NCBI RefSeq assembly: GCF_030463535.1
Contig: NC_132887.1
Coordinates: 18,643,358-18,707,357, forward strand
Source of the DNA: Salminus brasiliensis
Taxonomy: Eukaryota > Chordata > Actinopteri > Characiformes > Bryconidae
Length of the DNA: 64,000 bases
Reading direction: 5' to 3'
Of this stretch, positions 57,923 to 64,000 are shown piece by piece; position 1 is the first letter of the stretch, and each line of letters starts with the position of its first letter. Position numbers and translations under genes: made by a program. The notes beneath the pieces were generated by a model, which saw nothing but the letters and a program-made list of their open reading frames with translations, had not been told where the DNA came from and searched no databases.

Positions 57923-58649
57923 ATAATAATAACATAAACTGCAGTATCAACAATACACATTAATAATTATATTTTATGAGTACTTTTCATTGTTGCTAAT
58001 AATTATAACAACAATAGCAGCAATCATTATTATTGTATTAATACATAAAATAATGTTTACATCTTTGTGTCCATTACAGTTTCTATCAACGTTAATACCA
58101 CTGCTACTTATTATTATTATTATTATTATTATTGCTGTTAGTATTATTACAAACTATATGTATGTAATAATATATGTATGGCAGTTCATTTGTTGTTCAT
58201 CTTCTATTCTATATGTAAATATCAGTACTTTTTTGACCGCTAGTCTAAATGTTAATTTTGTTTATTCTTGTTAATTGTATTTATTTTTGAACGGCTTATA
58301 AACTGCTAATCAGGTCCGTGATGTTCCGTTTAGATGTCAACGGTATGCATAAGCAGTAACTTCAGACCGATCTCCAGGCTAACCACGAGAAGTGTAATGA
58401 GGTAAGCTGAACAATAAATCTTACATTACTTCCTCTGTCCTATAACCCAGCCAGTGGCCTATATGTTATGTAGTGAAGCGAAGTTCACTCTTCACTACTC
58501 CTTTAAAAGTTACCGGAGCTACAGCTCCAGAGTGTATGCTGACTGTTCATCTTAATAAAGTTACGGCCTAAAATTAAAAACTTGTAGTTGAAGCGCTTGT
58601 CAGTTGTATTGTATTTATTACATTTGACGTTAGTACATAAATATGAACA

Positions 58650-58795
58650 GAACAACAACAACAACATAATAATAATAATAATAATAATAACAGTATTATT
58701 ATTATTATTATTATTAACAATAATTATTATTATACTACTACTAATAATAATAATAATAATGATGATAATAATAATAATACTAATAATTACTTTTT
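58650..58795. repeat. AAC/AAT/ATT compound repeat
   Basis: Runs of AAC, AAT and ATT units in both orientations; the AAT and ATT tracts are inverted and could pair. Confidence 0.9.
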
Positions 58796-59273
58796 AATTT
58801 TAGATGAATCCAGAGTGTGTGTGTAAGAGATGATGGTGTAATATTATGGTGGATAACACTTTATGTCTGAATGGACACGGATCGAATATAGACGATGAAT
58901 TCAGTCTAACACATTCAAGTATAAAACAAACACATGCCTGCATAAACAGGTCTCTAATGCAGACAGTAAAAAGATTTTGGAAACTCAAAAACATTGTTGA
59001 ACCCTGAAGCACTGTCAAAAAAGACAGACATAACAAACGCTTTAAACGTCTTATTTGTAGGGAGTACAGTTCCACTTTAGGTTTTACTACGATCTGACAA
59101 AACACTAAAGCAAATAGAAATTGTGTATATGATTTAATTAGTAGTGTGTTGACCTTAGTCCTAAAGCCTGGTCTGCAGCTCTTGCACCACATTGCAAATG
59201 AAAAAGAGTTTAATTAAAGACGGTCGCAGAGGGCATGTGAAAATATACAGAAAAATTAATAAAGCTTTAGTCC

Positions 59274-59314
<41 letters not shown>

Positions 59315-59635
59315 GCCTCTCTATTTCTCGACGATTTGACTCTAGGGTAGACAGCGTCTTCTAGTGGTCATACCTTGAACAAATGTCAGCAAGGTCAGAC
59401 TGACTGCGCTTCTTCCAGGCTCACGTTCTTTCACTGTTTGACACAAACAATTGACAGTTTAATCAGTTCTCGGTCTTCTTTATTTATCCACTTTTCTATC
59501 TGCTTCCCTTGCGTTAACTGCAGCTGTCACACATAGTTGTAGTGGCAGTTTAATGCAGTTTGCCCTCGCCTGTGGCTTTATCTGTTGGGCCTGGTAGAAG
59601 GTGAAGACACCTTGGCATCTCGCACTGGTAATGAA
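58796..59635. other. Spacer, nothing recognised; (CT)n at 59276-59310
   Basis: A 130-residue minus frame at 58800-59192 has no known domain, no splice signals and low-complexity neighbours, so it is not called. Confidence 0.45.
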
Positions 59636-59639
59636 GTGT

Positions 59640-59870
59640 ACTTCGCACATGCAATTATGACAATTAGACTCATAACGTGCTTCCTTCGAAGTCTTGGGCC
59701 TCCTTAATCCAGCCTTCAAAAGCCTCTCTTAATTATCTAAATCAGGCAGGCTCCTCTGTGCTGGAGCACGGCTATCATGGTCAATTAACCATAATTAGAG
59801 AGAATGCTTTCACGTATTCCTTTGGAAAAATGCACAACGGCAAGCGCTGTATCTGTGTACCTATGAGCTT
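59640..59870. promoter_or_regulatory. Candidate enhancer between nkx2.1 and nkx2.9
   Basis: Dense homeodomain cores in unique DNA: TCTCTTAATTATCTAAATCA, GGTCAATTAACCATAATTAG, CTCCTTAATCCAGCC, and GACAATTAGACTC. No coding potential. It lies about 3 kb upstream of the nkx2.1 start and 3 kb downstream of nkx2.9. Confidence 0.4.
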
Positions 59871-59879
59871 TTCTTCAAT

Positions 59880-62431
59880 TCTAAAGCCATGTTTTATTGT
59901 ATCTCGGTTCATAGACGGTAGTATGGTTAACATCACATTCCTGATCAAAGTACATGAATGTGTGTCATCTCCAAATTAGTTCATCAATCTTCATCATATG
60001 CGTTTAACAAGACCGAGAGGAATTTCTGATGGAAATGATAACAAGGAAAAACGTTGCCTCCTTAAGTCCTGCGAACCACTGGCACTGATTGGCCATTGAA
60101 AGCACTTTCTAGCCTTAGAGACCTGAGTCTGGCCCCTGTGCTCAAGGGAGCACAGTACACGTCTGACACCTAGTGGACAACATCGTGCAGTATTGTTGGG
60201 CAGGATGTGGTTGAGGACGATAGTCCTTCTTAACGGTGTCAGAAGACGCTGGCCTCAAGATGGAGCCAGTGGCGCAGTTAACAGCACACCATGGCGTACT
60301 GTCCTCTTCCATTGCTGTGCCATTGCTTTTTTAACGGTTTAAACACTTATCAAAGCTTTCAGTAAAATTCTATACTTATATATATAGATTTTTTTACAGG
60401 AGTGGTAATATGAAGGGTCAAAACGCCTAAAATGTTAGTTCTCAATGTTAGCCAATGTTTCCATAAACATTTGGTGAAATAGTTTATAATGTGGTGTAGC
60501 TGTTAGATGCATTGATAGCTGGTTCCTAACGCGTAACAATTCTAACTTGTTAGAAAACTTCGACCGCCCTGCCCTTTAATGATGTTCATAAAGAAAACAC
60601 ATCAGATTGGGTACTGATTGGAGGAGTACCATCCACTTCTGCACGTAGTAGCAAAATGAATTCTTTATAAAAGCATAGATGTTCATTAGCCATTTCAGGT
60701 AGGCTGGCAGTATTTTAGTATTTAAACAAATTACCAAATTCCTAAACTCTTCGTATTGTTTATCTCATATTCTAATTTTACAGCGTCTTAACTCAAATCC
60801 ATTCTCACTCATTTCAAATATTATATATAACTTCCTTACTACTGAGCTCAAACTGATCTTTTTAGCGAAACTTTAAACTTCTTTTAACGTCTATTATGGC
60901 CAAATAATTTCAACAGCCAATGCATGAATGCAAGCGTTTCTGCCAGGCTTTCCTTTAACTCTTTGTGATTTCCATCAAAATCATTTTTGTTTATCAATTT
61001 GTTTTACAATTTATTATGCATCAAGGGGATGTGAGTGAAAGTCACACCCCATTAATAGAATCTCACTATCGCTCTGCAGAGACCTCTAAAAGCCTGCCTT
61101 TGTCACTCTCAAAGCCCACCAAGTTTTAAAACACCATTGTGTGGTTAAACCCCATAAATTTGTCACCCGGGACTGATTAAACATCATGAGAATTGAAACA
61201 CTGAGGATTTTGTCTAGGTCCTTTTGGGGCGTACACAATGGTCCTTTCACACGGAGACCCAAACAAAAAGTAGTGAAGGCGCTCCAGAGCGCTTCAGTCA
61301 GCAGCGCTGCGGCCTCCATATGCAGGGCAAGGTGGCCCGGGACAGGACAAAAGGCCAGGTGACGGAGGATGCGCTACTGCCCCTACAATTAATGACGAAG
61401 CGCTCGAGAGCTGAAACAGCTTGTGGAAGAGAGTATCTCATGTGATAGCTGACGTATAGTCAGCACAATATATCTTTTTTTGATTTCATTGTATTTGATT
61501 TTATAGCGAAGATTGAAATATTTCCCGTGCAGATGCATTACATGCATTACATGTATAATCTTATTTTATTTTAACTTTGATAACATTTAATAACTTTGCT
61601 TGCTTGTTTTCTTACTACGTTTTTGCATGCTGATACTTAGCCTGGCCTAAATTAATTAAAGCGAATAAGCACTGACCTCTCTACATCTATAGGGGTACAG
61701 CTGTGCTATCCAGCCAGAGCTCAAGGATTCTGATCCGTGTCCAGGCCTAATCCTTCAGTGTTTACCTGCTATTCTTATGCTGAGTTCTAGGATACAACTC
61801 TAGCCTCTAGACTGGTATTTGCTCTTCTCTGCTGGGTGGAAGTCTTTACATTAGAAAAGCTTCTTGTGTCTCGCTGTGCGCCATACTCTTCAACAGCACC
61901 TTCAAATCTTTCATATTAGCCTACATAACACTAACCTACATTAGCCTACATTAACCAACAGTTTCTGAATTTTATGAGATATTACAACTAATAGTCTACG
62001 TTAGATGACTCGATTTAAACGACATTGCTTTACCATGAATGCAGGTAAATGACAGAAACTTAAGTATTTTTAAAGTACGAATTAAAATAAATATGGCTTT
62101 TTAAAATTTACTCAGTTTTACTTTGTTTTCTTCAAAATGTTTATTTAAGTTGGAGCAAAAACATGTGCATTGATCACTACCACATCGTTACGAACCCTGT
62201 CTACGGTCAGGACCTCAAATTCTCTGCAAAACCAAACATTGTTAATGTGTTCATGTAATGTATTTATAAAAAAAAAAATAAAAAAAACTTTGCCAATTGA
62301 AAAATGATCATTTTACGTTCAGCTGACAAACGGTGCTTGTTTACATTGTATTGGGTACATGCTGCAAAAAGGAGTTTGTGTTTTCAGTGTTTACGTAACA
62401 GCAGATATAACAAACAGTTCAATAACATACA
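59880..62431. other. Spacer downstream of nkx2.9, no gene recognised
   Basis: Mostly AT-rich unique DNA. A less AT-rich part at about 61020-61440 (CCCATTAATAGAATCTCACT, CACCATTGTGTGGTTAAACC) may be a regulatory block. A-rich runs occur at 62269-62288. The 62300-62800 part is likely nkx2.9 3' UTR. Confidence 0.4.
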
Positions 62432-62437
62432 TTTATT
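62432..62437 (-). promoter_or_regulatory. Candidate poly(A) signal of nkx2.9 (AATAAA)
   Basis: Canonical AATAAA on the minus strand about 370 bp past the nkx2.9 stop, in AT-rich sequence. AT-rich DNA gives such hexamers often, so this is tentative. Confidence 0.3.
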
Positions 62438-62806
62438 TTGTCAAATAAAGGAAATAGTTGCATTAACGTTCAGAAAATTTTACACTAATCTGATGCAGTT
62501 TGTCTTGTTTGTAGTTGTTCTTCAGTCAATTTTTCGTTTATCTATGTAAAAAACATACAACGACACTAATATGTAAACATGTGGCTTAAAACAAAACAGT
62601 TAAAAAGTTAGCCACTTCAATACTGCATATAACACAATTTGACATTACACATCACAAAACAAATACACTAATGCCTAAATATAAAATATAATATGTGCAA
62701 ATTGCATTTACTCAGTCACTATGTACACTATACGTTTAAATAGTCCAAATAGGCTGTGAATATCGCGTCCTGCAAGTTGAATGCCGCAAGTCCATGTCTG
62801 AGGGCC

Positions 62807-63303
62807 TCACCAGAAGAAGTGGGGTCTGGGGTCGTGTGTAAAGTGCTGGTACTGGGGCAGAAGGGCGAACGGCGGGATTTGCTGGAAATTCTGGAAACCC
62901 TGAAGCCTATGAGGCTGGACCGTGCAGCCTCCTTTCTCTGCGTCCGTGACGCACGTATGATAGGGTTTCCCATCCCGAACCAGAACCGGCACGATGACCC
63001 TGCGCAGCGCCGGAGGCTGACCGACCTCCTGGACTCCGCACTCTGCCCGCGCTCTCTTCATCTTGTACCGGTGGTTCTGAAACCAGATCTTGACTTGCGT
63101 GGGCGTGAGGCGCAGCGCACGCGCAAGGTGTTCCCTCTCCGGCGCAGACAGGTAGCGCTGCTGGCGGAAGCGCCGCTCTAGCTCGTAGGTCTGCGCCTTG
63201 GAGAACAGTACGCGTCGTTTCTTCTTCTTCTGTTCCGCTTCCGTGGCCCCCTCGCTGGTGCCGGTGGAGTCAGGGGTCGTCTCGGGGTTGCTCTCGTCGG
63301 AGG
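62807..63303 (-). CDS. nkx2.9: nkx2.9 coding exon 2 (last exon)
   Basis: The acceptor CTCTTCAG lies just above 63303, preceded by a pyrimidine run. The exon enters in phase 1: its first two bases complete the Ser codon begun in exon 1. It codes 164 further residues: a short acidic Ser/Thr-rich stretch, a basic KKKKRR run opening the homeodomain, the homeodomain, and the NK2-specific domain. The in-frame ATG at 63326-63328 is intronic and is not the start. Confidence 0.92.
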
Positions 63304-64000
63304 CTGAAGAGACAGAACCAGTTAACATCTATCACGATTTCGAATTAGGAGCATGGTACATCTTTAATAAGTGCGACAAGATGAAAGAAAATATCACAAC
63401 CCAAGGGAGACCCGCGTCACTGAATATTTAATTTACTAAAGAATGATTTGCCAATTTAAATAAATAAATTGCTGTATTTTGACAAAAACATAGATGAAAG
63501 ATGAAACGAAATTATGGAGGTCCAGAGAGGCCAACATATTTTTCTGTACCGTTTTCTTATCTTTCTTGTGTTCCCAACTTTACTGTGAGATCAGAAGAAA
63601 ATTAAGCTGCGTTCATGAGAAAAATAAATTGTGATAATGAGTTAACTTGGCCTTTTTGGGCTTCCGTACAAAAGTACAAAAATCCATTTGTTTACAAGTA
63701 TATCTTACTAAAAACAAACAAAAATAATGAATCATATGTCAACCAGTGTAACTAGATAACGCGAACAGTTTTTACTATTGTATTCCATATTACCATGTAT
63801 CAGTTACGTTTTTCAATGATGATTTCGGTTTACCAGCATAGCTTAAAGTACAGTATAATAAACAAAAAAAAAATCTATCAGAAGAAAACTAAAACTAAAT
63901 AAACAAAACGAGACTCTCACTTTCCCTCTCAGCACATTCTTCATTATCAGAGCAACCAGTGGTGTATGTGGTGAGGACTTACACACGCAGTGTCCCCTGT
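62807..64000 (-). CDS. nkx2.9: Nkx2.9 (NKX2-8 type) homeobox transcription factor, 5' partial
   Basis: NK2-class homeodomain transcription factor; the vertebrate NKX2-8/Nkx2.9 family acts in the nucleus in ventral neural tube and pharyngeal endoderm. The coding region joins 63983-64000 (tail of exon 1) to 62807-63303 (exon 2, stop TGA at 62807-62809). The homeodomain occupies 63047-63226 and has the NK2 hallmarks: WFQNHRYK in helix 3 with Tyr at position 54. An NK2-specific domain ([15 protein letters not shown]) follows, and the protein ends in Trp, as does human NKX2-8. Across the junction the protein reads RGHCVSSDES, close to the human RGHYPSSDES segment, which separates it from Nkx2.2 and supports the splice call. 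The N-terminal tinman motif must lie beyond the right edge. It is a tandem neighbour of nkx2.1 in the same orientation. Confidence 0.93.
63983..64000 (-). CDS. nkx2.9: nkx2.9 exon 1, 3' tail only
   Basis: These 18 bases code RGHCV plus the first base of a Ser codon, then a consensus donor GTAAGT (63977-63982). The reading frame matches exon 2, and the peptide resembles the NKX2-8 sequence just before the homeodomain. The intron is 63304-63982 (679 bp). The start codon and the rest of the exon lie outside the window. Confidence 0.8.

Noticed and set aside
58800-59192. 130-residue minus-strand frame between the two NK2 genes
   Set aside because: No recognisable domain or family; AT-rich composition and no splice or promoter support. 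Not impossible as a lineage-specific exon but unsupported.
62728-63181. Open frames on both strands over nkx2.9 exon 2, including 141 residues on plus
   Set aside because: Antisense and shifted shadows of the homeobox exon.
63326-63328. ATG at 63328 as the nkx2.9 start
   Set aside because: It falls in the intron upstream of a strong acceptor; the spliced frame from 63983 gives a family-like RGHCVSSDES junction.

Overview
The window is vertebrate nuclear DNA, almost certainly from a teleost fish. It has split genes with GT-AG introns, long AT-rich gene-free stretches, many dinucleotide and trinucleotide microsatellites, and many decayed Tc1/mariner-like transposons, a tRNA-derived SINE and foldback (palindromic) elements of kinds I recognise from catfish and characin genomes. 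That narrower placement is an inference from repeat families only. No prokaryotic, organellar or viral gene was found.

Only three protein-coding genes can be supported, all on the minus strand. From right to left they are nkx2.9 (NKX2-8 type homeobox gene; exon 2 is complete, and only the last 18 bases of exon 1 lie inside the window, at its right edge), nkx2.1 (thyroid transcription factor 1; complete two-exon coding region, 348 residues) and mbip (MAP3K12-binding inhibitory protein; nine coding exons, 352 residues). This is the conserved vertebrate NKX2-8/NKX2-1/MBIP block, which lies near PAX9 in mammals. All splice junctions were worked out by hand and keep the reading frame.

Layout: 1-31493 is a gene desert beyond the 3' end of mbip, holding repeats and some candidate conserved noncoding blocks. 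31494-39882 is mbip, with a Tc1-like transposon in intron 7 and two SINE copies in intron 1. 39883-54911 is a 15 kb spacer between mbip and nkx2.1 with two Tc1-like remnants near mbip, several foldback elements, GC-richer blocks that look like developmental enhancers (best at 47.2-47.9 kb), and a striking perfect hairpin at 50.67 kb. 54912-56636 is nkx2.1. 56637-62806 is the spacer to nkx2.9, rich in ATT/AAT repeats. 62807-64000 is nkx2.9.

Nkx2.1 and Nkx2.9 are NK2-class homeodomain transcription factors (ventral forebrain, thyroid and floor-plate-associated expression in vertebrates). Mbip is a ubiquitous chromatin/signalling protein (ATAC acetyltransferase complex; DLK inhibition). Their linkage most likely reflects long-range regulation of nkx2.1 and nkx2.9 across a bystander gene rather than a shared biochemical pathway.

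I found no convincing new biological system. The most unusual items are the perfect 29-bp inverted repeat at 50674-50736, the 1.3 kb higher-order tandem array at 15.5-16.8 kb, the enhancer-like blocks, and a probable extra upstream exon of nkx2.1. Family names given to repeats are from pattern recognition, not from a database search.
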